A stretch of 25,124 bases of DNA from JBARCX01 sp049794535. Lineage in GTDB: Bacteria > Pseudomonadota > Gammaproteobacteria > Xanthomonadales > Rhodanobacteraceae. The notes beneath the pieces are model-generated. The model ran no database searches. It saw only the letters and a program-made list of their open reading frames with translations, and had not been told where the DNA came from. Positions 15,822 through 22,982 of the stretch are shown piece after piece; within the stretch, counting starts at the first letter, position 1, and every line of letters begins with the position of its first letter. The stretch is from contig JBARCX010000143.1 of NCBI GenBank assembly GCA_049794535.1, forward strand, positions 1 to 25,124, given 5' to 3'. Made by a program: the position numbers and the translations under genes.

Positions 15822-16214
15822 ATGCGTCAGCTCTATACCTCCCCCCGCCAAGAAAACATCGACCGTGTTGTCGCCCTTATGACCGAACACGGCATCGAGT
15901 CCAAGGTGACCAACCGTTCCAACTGGAACCGGCCCACGTACCAGCGCTTCAGCTACACGCAGCGCAATACCAACCGCGACAGCTGGCCACAAGTCTGGCT
16001 CACGCGTGCCGATGACTACGCGCGCGCGCGCGAATTGCTGCGTCAGCTAGGTATCGAGCCACTCATCCGTCACAGCGAGGAACTCGCGGCAGACCGGAAT
16101 CCCACGCCATACGATCGGCGTGCGACGACGGTCGCCCGGGTACGGCGTATCACGTTGCTGGCCATCGCCGGCGTGTTCGTGGTGTTGGCGCTACGCTATT
16201 TGCACGTGATTTGA
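15822..16214 (+). CDS. DUF2007-type protein with C-terminal membrane anchor
   Basis: A 130-residue protein. Residues 1-80 form a small alpha/beta domain: MRQLYTSPRQENIDRVVALM, EHGIESKVTN, then WPQVWLTRADDYARARELL, which is the pattern of the DUF2007 'putative signal transducing' family, called pathogenicity-like in xanthomonads. A basic stretch (RRATTVARVRR) precedes a single hydrophobic helix at about 111-127, so the domain probably faces the cytosol from the inner membrane. Function unknown. It starts 13 bases after the tesB stop and is probably co-transcribed with it. Confidence 0.8.
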   Translation: MRQLYTSPRQENIDRVVALMTEHGIESKVTNRSNWNRPTYQRFSYTQRNTNRDSWPQVWLTRADDYARARELLRQLGIEPLIRHSEELAADRNPTPYDRRATTVARVRRITLLAIAGVFVVLALRYLHVI

Positions 16215-16235
16215 AGGTAGCGGCAACCCGTCTCG

Positions 16236-16255
16236 TGCCCCTGTCGCACGGGGCA
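16236..16255. repeat. Short hairpin in the gap before bpt
   Basis: TGCCCC and GGGGCA flank an eight-base loop. There is no T run after it on either strand, so it is not a typical terminator; it could affect the bpt leader. Weak evidence. Confidence 0.3.
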
Positions 16256-16277
16256 GCGGCAGGCCTAGAATCAACCC

Positions 16278-16982
16278 ATGCGTTCTGACCGTGTCCGTCT
16301 GTTCCAAACCCTGCCGCATGCGTGTGGCTACTACGCCGAGCGCACGGCGCAGAATTTGGTTATCGACCCGGCCGCCCCTCAGCTGGATCAGCTCTACGGT
16401 CCGGCACTGGAGCGAGGGTTCCGCCGCGCCGGTGGCCACCTGTACCTGCCGCACTGCCCCCAATGCCGTGCATGTACGCCATCGCGTATCGATGTGGAGC
16501 ATTTCGTACCGGATCGCTCGCAGCGACGCTGCCTGAAGCGCAACGCCGATGTGACCGTACACGAGGCCATGCCCGGCTATAACCGCGAGCGGCATTCGTT
16601 GTACGAAAGCTATTTGCGCCAGCGCCACCCTAGCGGTGGCATGGACGAGGCGGATGCCAGCGATTTCCGCCGGTTCCTCACTGCCCCCTGGAGTCCCACC
16701 TTGTTTCTGGAACTACGCCTGGGCGAGCGCTTGCTCGGCGTGGCCGTCACCGATGTCTGCCTCAATGGCTTATCTGCGGTGTACACCTTCTTCGACCCCG
16801 CCGAAAATGCGCGCGGTCTAGGTACCTTCGCGATCCTGCAGCAGGTGGAACTCGCCCGCCGCCGAGGCTTGCCATGGCTGTACCTCGGCTTCTGGATCGA
16901 GGGACACCCCAAGATGGATTACAAGCGCCGCTTCAGACCGCTACAGGTGCGTACGGCTGATGGCTGGGAAGTAATGTCGTAG
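16278..16982 (+). CDS. bpt: Aspartate/glutamate leucyltransferase
   Basis: Bpt transfers Leu from leucyl-tRNA to proteins with N-terminal Asp or Glu, marking them for ClpS/ClpAP breakdown (N-degron pathway). The 234-residue protein has C16 in HACGYYAERTAQN, the Cys group HCPQCRACTPSRI (C60, C63, C66), FVPDRSQRRCLKRN, and the GNAT-like C-terminal part TDVCLNGLSAVYTFFDP and YLGFWIEGHPKMDYKRRFRP. The length is normal. Homologous to eukaryotic Ate1; the Asp/Glu-specific leucyl type is the usual form in this bacterial group. Confidence 0.93.
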   Translation: MRSDRVRLFQTLPHACGYYAERTAQNLVIDPAAPQLDQLYGPALERGFRRAGGHLYLPHCPQCRACTPSRIDVEHFVPDRSQRRCLKRNADVTVHEAMPGYNRERHSLYESYLRQRHPSGGMDEADASDFRRFLTAPWSPTLFLELRLGERLLGVAVTDVCLNGLSAVYTFFDPAENARGLGTFAILQQVELARRRGLPWLYLGFWIEGHPKMDYKRRFRPLQVRTADGWEVMS

Positions 16983-17044
16983 CTTGGTTGTGAGCGCGCA
17001 ACGAAACGCTGGCACGAACCTTCATTCCATAAGCTCATAAAAGA

Positions 17045-17067
17045 ACGGGCCGCAAAAAGCGGCCCGT
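17045..17067 (-). terminator. Rho-independent terminator of the glutamate-synthase-like gene
   Basis: Perfect nine-base stem ACGGGCCGC and GCGGCCCGT around an AAAAA loop. Read on the minus strand it is followed by TCTTTTAT, so it serves the minus-strand gene ending at 17097. On the plus strand no T run follows, so it is a poorer stop for bpt. Confidence 0.8.
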
Positions 17068-17096
17068 AACCTCAGACACGTTGTACTGCTACGCGC

Positions 17097-18620
17097 TTAT
17101 ACAGCCTTGGCGGATTGCGGTGCTTTGGGATACGGAAACAGCTTAATCAGCGGTACCGAAACGCCGTCATCGCCCACCACGCGGCAATGCGTGCGATCAA
17201 GCTCGCGCGGATCTTCCACGCCGCAGCTATGCGCGATGATGCCGACTTCGTGCATCACGTTTTTCGCGTAGTGGTACACCTTCTCGCTCTTATCGGTAAC
17301 CACCAAGCCACGCTGCAACTTGGGGTTCTGTGTGGTGATGCCCGTAGGACAAGTGTTGCGGTTGCACTGCAGTGACTGGATGCACCCTAGCGCGAGCATG
17401 AAGCCACGCGCGGAATTGACGAAATCCGCACCCACCGAAAGCGCCCATGCCACGTCGTATGCGGTGATGCATTTGCCCGAACAGATCACTTTGATGCGAT
17501 CGCGCAGGCCCTTCCTGATCAACGTATCGACTAGCTCCGGTAGTGCCTCATGCAGCGGCAGACCAACGCCTTCCATCAATGTTTGCGGCGCAGCACCGGT
17601 ACCACCTTCGGAACCGTCGACGATGATGAAGTCCGGCGCACTCTCGATGCCGCGCTTATGCACTTCGTCGCATAACTCTTCAATCCAGTCGACGCTGCCG
17701 AACACCGCCTTGAAACCGGTGGGCTTACCCGTAAGCCGGCGGATGTGAGTGATCGAATCCATCAGTTGCGATACGTTGGCGATGTCGAGATGACGGTTGG
17801 GGCTCTGCGAATCCTGCCCCACAGGGATGCCACGAATCGCGGCGATTTCCGGCGTCACTTTCGCCGCAGGAAGCAGGCCACCCATGCCCGGCTTGGCACC
17901 CTGACCAAGCTTGATGCTGACCATCTTCACCTGCTTGTGCGCGCAGATTGCCAGCAACTTTTGGTCATCGAGTTTGCCGTCCGGAGTACGCACGCCGTAC
18001 TTGGCCGTACCAATCTCGAACACGATGTCGCAACCGCCTTCGAGGTGATATGGCGCCAGGCCACCCTCGCCGGTATCCATCCAAATGCCGGCCTTGGCTG
18101 CACCGGCCGATAACGCTCGCACCGCCGGCGCAGATAGCGCACCAAAGCTCATCGCGGAGATATTGAAGAACGCCGCGTGATCGTAAGGCTCACGCGCGAA
18201 AGGTCCGATGCGCACCGGATCCGGTTCCACATGATGGTCACCCAGCGCAGGGAACGGTGCGTTGATAAAGAACGGTACGCCTTCGCCGCGCAGATCGCGG
18301 GTGGAACCAAAAGCGTTGGTGTTCTCGGCATTCTTCGCGGCGCGATACACCCACACACGTTGCGCGCGATTGAATGGCAACTCCTCGCGATCGCTGGAGT
18401 ACAGGTACTGTCGGAAGAACTCACCCAGTTTCAGGAAGCCGTAACGGAAGTGGCCGATGACCGGGAAGTTACGCAACACCGAGTTGGCCGTCTGGTTACG
18501 GTCAACAAACCAAACCACCAGCACCACCAATACGGTGATAGCCAGCAGCAGTAGAAACAGCACAGCAAATGTTTCTACCATCACAACCAACCAATGCGAA
18601 AAACCTGTCTGTTCCATCAT
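17097..18620 (-). CDS. Membrane-anchored FMN-binding glutamate synthase-domain protein
   Basis: A 507-residue protein. One N-terminal membrane helix (about 10-37) is followed by a stand-alone version of the FMN-binding synthase domain of glutamate synthase: FFNISAMSFGALSAPAVRAL, GEGGLAPYH, SIKLGQGAKPGMGGLLPAAK, IIVDGSEGGTGAAP, ICSGKC and a Cys pattern CIQSLQCNRNTCPTG (CX5CX4C) matching the [3Fe-4S] ligands of GltB. There is no amidotransferase domain, so it cannot use glutamine in the classical way; its real reaction is unknown. GGAGGA lies five bases before the second ATG (18617), which may be the real start. A palindrome (18664-18679) lies upstream. Confidence 0.87.
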   Translation of the reverse strand: MMEQTGFSHWLVVMVETFAVLFLLLLAITVLVVLVVWFVDRNQTANSVLRNFPVIGHFRYGFLKLGEFFRQYLYSSDREELPFNRAQRVWVYRAAKNAENTNAFGSTRDLRGEGVPFFINAPFPALGDHHVEPDPVRIGPFAREPYDHAAFFNISAMSFGALSAPAVRALSAGAAKAGIWMDTGEGGLAPYHLEGGCDIVFEIGTAKYGVRTPDGKLDDQKLLAICAHKQVKMVSIKLGQGAKPGMGGLLPAAKVTPEIAAIRGIPVGQDSQSPNRHLDIANVSQLMDSITHIRRLTGKPTGFKAVFGSVDWIEELCDEVHKRGIESAPDFIIVDGSEGGTGAAPQTLMEGVGLPLHEALPELVDTLIRKGLRDRIKVICSGKCITAYDVAWALSVGADFVNSARGFMLALGCIQSLQCNRNTCPTGITTQNPKLQRGLVVTDKSEKVYHYAKNVMHEVGIIAHSCGVEDPRELDRTHCRVVGDDGVSVPLIKLFPYPKAPQSAKAV

Positions 18621-18663
18621 CGTCCTCCATCCGTGACGGCCATCGCCGTCGGAATATCAGTGC

Positions 18664-18679
18664 GCATCATCAATGATGC
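18664..18679. promoter_or_regulatory. Palindrome upstream of the glutamate-synthase-like gene
   Basis: GCATCAT and ATGATGC flank two bases: a perfect seven-base inverted repeat in the 80-base gap between purT and the minus-strand gene starting at 18620. It is 44-59 bases before that start, a good place for a repressor or activator site. No T run follows, so not a terminator. The binding protein is unknown. Confidence 0.35.
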
Positions 18680-18700
18680 TCTATGCATCTTCGCAGAATG

Positions 18701-19882
18701 CTACAACTCGACTCGTAATGCTTTGGCTGCGCGCACAGCCTTGGCCTTTGCCGCGTCGATATCGACATCGCGCGCCAAGGTGACCGCCATACGTCGACGC
18801 CCTTTCACCTCGGGCTTACCAAATAGGCGCAACTGGGTATCCGGCTCGGCTAGCGCCTCGGCTACGCCGTAATAGCGCGGTGCATGCCCCTCTCCTTCCA
18901 CCAGCACCGCACACGAGGCCGAAGGCCCAAGCTGGCGAATCATCGGAATGGGCAGACCAAGAATCGCCCGCGCATGGAGCGCGAACTCAGACATATCCTG
19001 CGAAATAAGCGTCACCAAGCCAGTGTCATGCGGGCGTGGACTGACCTCGGAAAAGATCACCGCATCGCCTTTGACGAAAAACTCCATGCCAAACACGCCC
19101 CACCCGCCCAGCGCCGCCGACACGGCTGCGGCCTGCCGCTGTGCTTCGGCCAGTGCGGCATCACTCATCGGCTGCGGCTGCCATGACTCACGGTAGTCGC
19201 CGTCCTCCTGGCGATGGCCGATCGGGGCGCAAAAACTCGTACCGTCCTTGTGACGCACGGTAAGCAAGGTGATCTCGTAATCGAACGCAACAAAGCCCTC
19301 GACAATCACTCGGCCCTTACCCGCGCGACCACCCGATTGCGCGTAATCCCACGCGTGCTGCAGCCCAGATGCATCACGCACCACACTTTGGCCTTTGCCC
19401 GACGAACTCATCACCGGCTTGATCACGAACGGATAACCCACCGCTGCAGCCGCCTCGTGGTACTGCGCTTCGGTATCGCAGAAACGATACGGCGAGGTCG
19501 GCAGACTCAATTCTTCGGCGGCCAATCGACGGATACCTTCGCGATCCATGGTTAGCCATGCGGCGCGCGCCGTGGGAATCACATGCAGGCCTTCCTGCTC
19601 CAGCTCGATCAGCGTGGGCGTATGAATCGCCTCGATCTCCGGCACCACCAGATCGGGCTTTTCCTGTTCGATCAGCGCGCGCAACGCGGCACCATCGAGC
19701 ATGTCGATGACATGGCTGCGATGAGCCACCTGCATCGCTGGCGCATTCGCGTAGCGATCCACGGCAATCACCTCCACCGCATAGCGCTGCAGTTCGATCG
19801 CAACTTCCTTGCCGAGCTCGCCGGCGCCAAGCAGCAGCACACGCAATGCATGGTCGGTATGAGGGGTGCCGAACGGCTTCAT
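18701..19882 (-). CDS. purT: Formate-dependent phosphoribosylglycinamide formyltransferase
   Basis: PurT uses formate and ATP to formylate GAR in purine synthesis, replacing the folate-dependent PurN step. From the ATG at 19882 the protein has 393 residues, one more than the E. coli enzyme, and GGAGAA stands about five bases before it; the open frame continues 19 codons upstream without need. The ATP-grasp features are clear: RVLLLGAGELGKEVAIELQR, VPEIEAIHT, YPFVIKPVMSSSGKGQSVV, VEGFVAFDYEITLLTVR, GWGVFGMEFFVKGDAVIFSE, VSPRPHDTGLVTL. It is the upstream neighbour of the glutamate-synthase-like gene. Confidence 0.94.
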   Translation of the reverse strand: MKPFGTPHTDHALRVLLLGAGELGKEVAIELQRYAVEVIAVDRYANAPAMQVAHRSHVIDMLDGAALRALIEQEKPDLVVPEIEAIHTPTLIELEQEGLHVIPTARAAWLTMDREGIRRLAAEELSLPTSPYRFCDTEAQYHEAAAAVGYPFVIKPVMSSSGKGQSVVRDASGLQHAWDYAQSGGRAGKGRVIVEGFVAFDYEITLLTVRHKDGTSFCAPIGHRQEDGDYRESWQPQPMSDAALAEAQRQAAAVSAALGGWGVFGMEFFVKGDAVIFSEVSPRPHDTGLVTLISQDMSEFALHARAILGLPIPMIRQLGPSASCAVLVEGEGHAPRYYGVAEALAEPDTQLRLFGKPEVKGRRRMAVTLARDVDIDAAKAKAVRAAKALRVEL

Positions 19883-19904
19883 CGGATTCTCCGCACAAAA
19901 CACT

Positions 19905-19910
19905 ATTGTA
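19905..19910 (-). promoter_or_regulatory. Possible -10 element of purT
   Basis: On the minus strand TACAAT stands 22 bases before the purT ATG, giving a leader of about 15 bases. No convincing -35 was found at 16-18 bases. No PurR-like palindrome is visible nearby. Confidence 0.25.
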
Positions 19911-19967
19911 CGGGCGAAATCCGGATGCCTGATTTGCAAAGGCCCATTATTGACCCGCCAGATGTGC

Positions 19968-20354
19968 TCAGAGCGACGCTAACGGCACCCACTGCATCTG
20001 TGGCAGTTTCAGTACGCGGACCGGCGGGTGCTGTCGATCCACTATGAACACCCATTGCCCTTGCTGCACGATCGAATCGATACCCGCCAGCCCATCAGCG
20101 GCCCCTAGTCGGCGCAGCGGATGGCCGTTTGCGGCATCGTATACAACGAGTTCGTCCGAGGTGGGATTGGCCAGCAGCAGCCAGTCATGGCTGGCGTCTT
20201 TCCAATGGGCAAAAGTCTGCGTAGGTAGGTTGTTATCTGGAATAAGCGGAGCGTGCCACCAAGCCACCAAGAACCAGGCGGTAGCGAGGGCGAGGAGCCC
20301 TATACCGCACCAGCGGCGATAGGTCCCTGCATACATCTGAAGGTGCGCGCCCAT
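19968..20354 (-). CDS. Small single-helix membrane protein of unknown function
   Basis: From the ATG at 20354 the protein has 128 residues: a basic N-terminus, one hydrophobic helix (about 15-35, GIGLLALATAWFLVAWW), then a periplasmic part with DWLLLANPTSDELVVYDAAN and WVFIVDRQHPPVRVLKLP, which look like repeated beta strands of a small propeller-like or sensor domain. The frame is open back to 20522, but that extension overlaps the DUF423 gene and is likely not coding. The start (20354 or 20336) is uncertain, as no clear ribosome binding site is present. I do not recognise a family. Confidence 0.6.
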   Translation of the reverse strand: MGAHLQMYAGTYRRWCGIGLLALATAWFLVAWWHAPLIPDNNLPTQTFAHWKDASHDWLLLANPTSDELVVYDAANGHPLRRLGAADGLAGIDSIVQQGQWVFIVDRQHPPVRVLKLPQMQWVPLASL

Positions 20355-20415
20355 GAACCCATGGTGGCCAGCCGCGATGACAAATGAATGACCACCGCTC
20401 TGTTCCAGTCCGAGA

Positions 20416-20802
20416 CTAGGCCGAGCCTTCGCGACGATGCATTGCCAGACCCAGCGCAATCCAACCACCGATAAAAGCCAACCCACCAAACGGCGTAATG
20501 ATCCCCGTCCAACGCGGGGCACCTAAAGCAAGGGCATACAAGCTACCGCTGAACAAAACGATGCCAGTGGCGAAAGCAGCTACGGCAAAGCGCCCAGCAC
20601 GACTGCCGCCACCCACCCACACGGCCAGCGTCAACGCCAACGCATGCCAGAAGTGGTATTCCACTGCGGTGTGCCATAGCTCGCGCCCTTGTACGCCGAG
20701 CATGTCGTGCAAAGCGTGCGCACCGAATGCACCGAATAGCACCGCGCTGGCACCGGCAAAGCCAATCAGCAAGCCGGCGCGGGAACTGACAAGTTGTCGC
20801 AT
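20416..20802 (-). CDS. DUF423 family membrane protein
   Basis: A 128-residue inner-membrane protein with four hydrophobic helices. It shows the DUF423 pattern: GASAVLFGAFGAHALHDML, the LWHTAVEYHFWHALALTL stretch, GIVLFSGSLYALAL and TPFGGLAFIGGWIALG. The family is widespread with no defined function. AGGAA lies about ten bases before the ATG. It is divergent from the SCO gene (82-base gap), and the small membrane protein lies 61 bases downstream, probably on the same transcript. Confidence 0.9.
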   Translation of the reverse strand: MRQLVSSRAGLLIGFAGASAVLFGAFGAHALHDMLGVQGRELWHTAVEYHFWHALALTLAVWVGGGSRAGRFAVAAFATGIVLFSGSLYALALGAPRWTGIITPFGGLAFIGGWIALGLAMHRREGSA

Positions 20803-20884
20803 TCGGGAGAATTCCTAATGGCGTCGAACCATGCCACGCGGCTCGGTGGCGTATGCTGGCTGGGTGATCAATCCGGATTTTCGC

Positions 20885-21502
20885 ATGAAGCTGCTGCGTC
20901 TCGCCCGCCTGACCTTGCTGCCGTTGTTGCTTGCCTCGGTGGTACTGCTGACCGCCTGTCATCGCGACGAGCCCATGCCCTGGCAACTGACCGATATCAC
21001 CGGTCATATGCCCGACCTCAACTTCAAGCTTACGGACGATACCGGCAAGACCGTCACCGCTGCTGACTACCGCGGCAAGGTGGTGCTGCTGTATTTCGGC
21101 TACACCCATTGCCCCGATGTGTGTCCGCTGACCCTCGCGCACCTGCACGTGGTGATGCAACAACTGGGCAAGCTGGCCGATGACACGCGCATCTTGTTCG
21201 TCACTGTCGATCCCACCCGTGACACACCCGACGTACTGCATAGCTACGTCAACGCGTTCGATTCGCATGCGATCGGCTTGACTGGGCCAGCGGGCGATAT
21301 CGAAACATTGAGCAAGCGTTACCGCTCCGCATTTACCCGCGAACCTGACAAGGGCGACGGCAACTACGACGTCAGCCATAGCTCGGGCATTTACGTCTTC
21401 GACCGCGATGGCAAAGCACGGCTGTTGGCCACCCCTGCGGACCCGCAAGACAAACTCGTCCACGACTTGCATCTATTGCTCAGCACGGGAAATCAGCCAT
21501 GA
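20885..21502 (+). CDS. SCO1/SenC family copper-binding lipoprotein
   Basis: SCO proteins are periplasmic thioredoxin-fold proteins that help load copper into the Cu-A centre of cytochrome c oxidase and may act as thiol reductants. From the ATG at 20885 the protein has 205 residues, with a lipoprotein signal (LLTAC, Cys25). The copper/redox motif CPDVC in YFGYTHCPDVCPL and the third ligand His in DVSHSSGIYVF are present, as are VDPTRDTP and DDTGKTV. The frame is open back to 20831, but starting at 20885 gives a proper signal. The stop overlaps the next start (ATGA). Confidence 0.9.
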   Translation: MKLLRLARLTLLPLLLASVVLLTACHRDEPMPWQLTDITGHMPDLNFKLTDDTGKTVTAADYRGKVVLLYFGYTHCPDVCPLTLAHLHVVMQQLGKLADDTRILFVTVDPTRDTPDVLHSYVNAFDSHAIGLTGPAGDIETLSKRYRSAFTREPDKGDGNYDVSHSSGIYVFDRDGKARLLATPADPQDKLVHDLHLLLSTGNQP

Positions 21503-21969
21503 GGCAACGGATGTTGTTGTCGCTCCTCCCTGCAGGCCTGTTGCTCGCAGGGGTGCTGCTCAGTGGCGGCGCCCATGCCACCCAGGCCGAACATGTTCGC
21601 GCCAGCCACGCATGGATCCGCCTGTTGCCCGGCGCCCTCCCCGCTGGCGGCTACGTCACCCTGCTCAACGACAGTGCTCAGCCGGCCAGCCTAGTTGGCG
21701 CCAGCAGCCTCGCTTATAGCGAAGTCATGCTGCACCAGAGCACAGGGCAGATGGCCGGCATGAGCCGCATGATGACGGTCGATCATCTTGAAATGCCTGC
21801 GCATGGTCAGGTGGCACTCGCACCAGCGGGATATCACCTGATGCTGGAGAAAGCCACGCACCCGCTACAGGTAGGTGACACGATCAAGGTGACTTTGCAC
21901 TTTGCCGATGGCAGCGCGTTGGATACTGATTTTCTGGCGCGCCCAGCCAATACGGTCGACGCAGACTGA
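21499..21969 (+). CDS. Periplasmic copper chaperone PCu(A)C
   Basis: PCu(A)C proteins carry Cu(I) to SCO proteins or to the Cu-A subunit of cytochrome oxidase. The 156-residue protein has a signal peptide (cleavage near GGAHA, about residue 27), ASHAWIRLLPGALPAGGYVTL, and the metal site H79, M91, H113 and M115, which fits the family spacing HX11MX21HXM exactly. Residue 80 is Gln where some members have Met. The start overlaps the SCO stop by four bases (ATGA), so the two are made together. It converges on the CtaG gene with 19 bases between stops. Confidence 0.92.
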   Translation: MRQRMLLSLLPAGLLLAGVLLSGGAHATQAEHVRASHAWIRLLPGALPAGGYVTLLNDSAQPASLVGASSLAYSEVMLHQSTGQMAGMSRMMTVDHLEMPAHGQVALAPAGYHLMLEKATHPLQVGDTIKVTLHFADGSALDTDFLARPANTVDAD

Positions 21970-21988
21970 GTCAACACTGCAACGTCAT

Positions 21989-22864
21989 TTAGTCCTGAAC
22001 TGGCAACGGTGCCGCCACAGGTACCTTGTGCTGTAGTCGCGACATGCGCCGGATACGCCCACTTCGCGACAACCGCAGCCATTGGCGCATCGCCAACAAA
22101 CCACCGATGGTTTCTACGGTTGCCGCTGGCACCCAGATGATGATGCCACCCGCCAGTTGCCCGGTAAGTACGTTGAAGGTGAACGCACGCCCGCAGATCT
22201 CGAAGATCGGATACAGGTCGTGCCTGGAGAACGTAATGATGGCACCGGCGAGAATCTGCGGCGTCATCGTGATGCCCGGCGATAACACGCGCATACCGGC
22301 AATCATGCGTGCCGGCGGGTGCGGCCGGTGATCGAGCACCAACCACCAATAGACGAAACCACTGACGATCATCGACCAGTTCATAAAGCGGTAAACCCGC
22401 CAATCGAGCATGGCCATCGTCTGCATCGACGGCACGAGCCAGATAAGAATGAACACGACAAAGGCGAGCGTCGCCACGGTAGGGTTGAGTAGCACCGCAC
22501 TGACCAAACGCCAAGGCCAGGAGCGCTGCGCAGGACGCAGAAAATGCACTCGCCATGCCAAAGGTAAACCGGCGCGCAACACTGTGCCTGGATAGGCCGC
22601 GATGATTATCAGCGGTGCGATGTGATGCAGCAGCAGTTGCTGGATGCGATGCATGAAGAATTCATGCTCGGCGTAAAAGTCGAAATACGTCTGTAATGAA
22701 AGGTAGACAATCGCCATACCGCACCAAAAGGCGACCTTACGACTCAGGCTCACACGAAGCCGACGACTGCCACGCCAGTACAGCACGCAGGCGACCAGGA
22801 AGGTCGTGAGAAAAACCCACGAAAACTCCCACGGCACCATCCACTTCAGCAAGCTTGCAATCAT
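21989..22864 (-). CDS. Cytochrome c oxidase assembly protein, CtaG (caa3) type
   Basis: A 291-residue polytopic membrane protein of the caa3-type CtaG family, linked to copper insertion into cytochrome oxidase. About seven hydrophobic helices; family features are LYWRGSRR, FFMHRIQQLLLHHIAPLI with conserved His, NPTVATLAFVVFILIW, YWWLVLDHRPHPPAR and SPGITMTPQILAGAI. The frame is open back to 22903 with ATGs at 22903 and 22885; the ATG at 22864 is preferred because AGGGGAG stands just before it and the N-terminus then matches relatives (MIASLLKWMVPWEFSW). It converges on the sco-pcuC genes and lies downstream of the GldG gene on the same strand. Confidence 0.88.
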   Translation of the reverse strand: MIASLLKWMVPWEFSWVFLTTFLVACVLYWRGSRRLRVSLSRKVAFWCGMAIVYLSLQTYFDFYAEHEFFMHRIQQLLLHHIAPLIIIAAYPGTVLRAGLPLAWRVHFLRPAQRSWPWRLVSAVLLNPTVATLAFVVFILIWLVPSMQTMAMLDWRVYRFMNWSMIVSGFVYWWLVLDHRPHPPARMIAGMRVLSPGITMTPQILAGAIITFSRHDLYPIFEICGRAFTFNVLTGQLAGGIIIWVPAATVETIGGLLAMRQWLRLSRSGRIRRMSRLQHKVPVAAPLPVQD

Positions 22865-22982
22865 CGACTCCCCTACAGTCGCCATGAATCGACAGTGCAG
22901 CATAGCGTCTGGGAGGTGACCCAGTAATCGCGGGCGCTTGCGACAGATTGCCGCCGTGACGCACGCAATACGCCCCGCGTTA

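Noticed and set aside
20543..21472. Long open frame (309 codons) on the minus strand.
   Set aside because: It is antisense to the SCO gene and overlaps DUF423 in another frame; low-complexity shadow translation without any domain.
21834..22556. 240-codon open frame on the minus strand overlapping the CtaG gene.
   Set aside because: Same strand but different frame from a clear membrane-protein gene; no family features.
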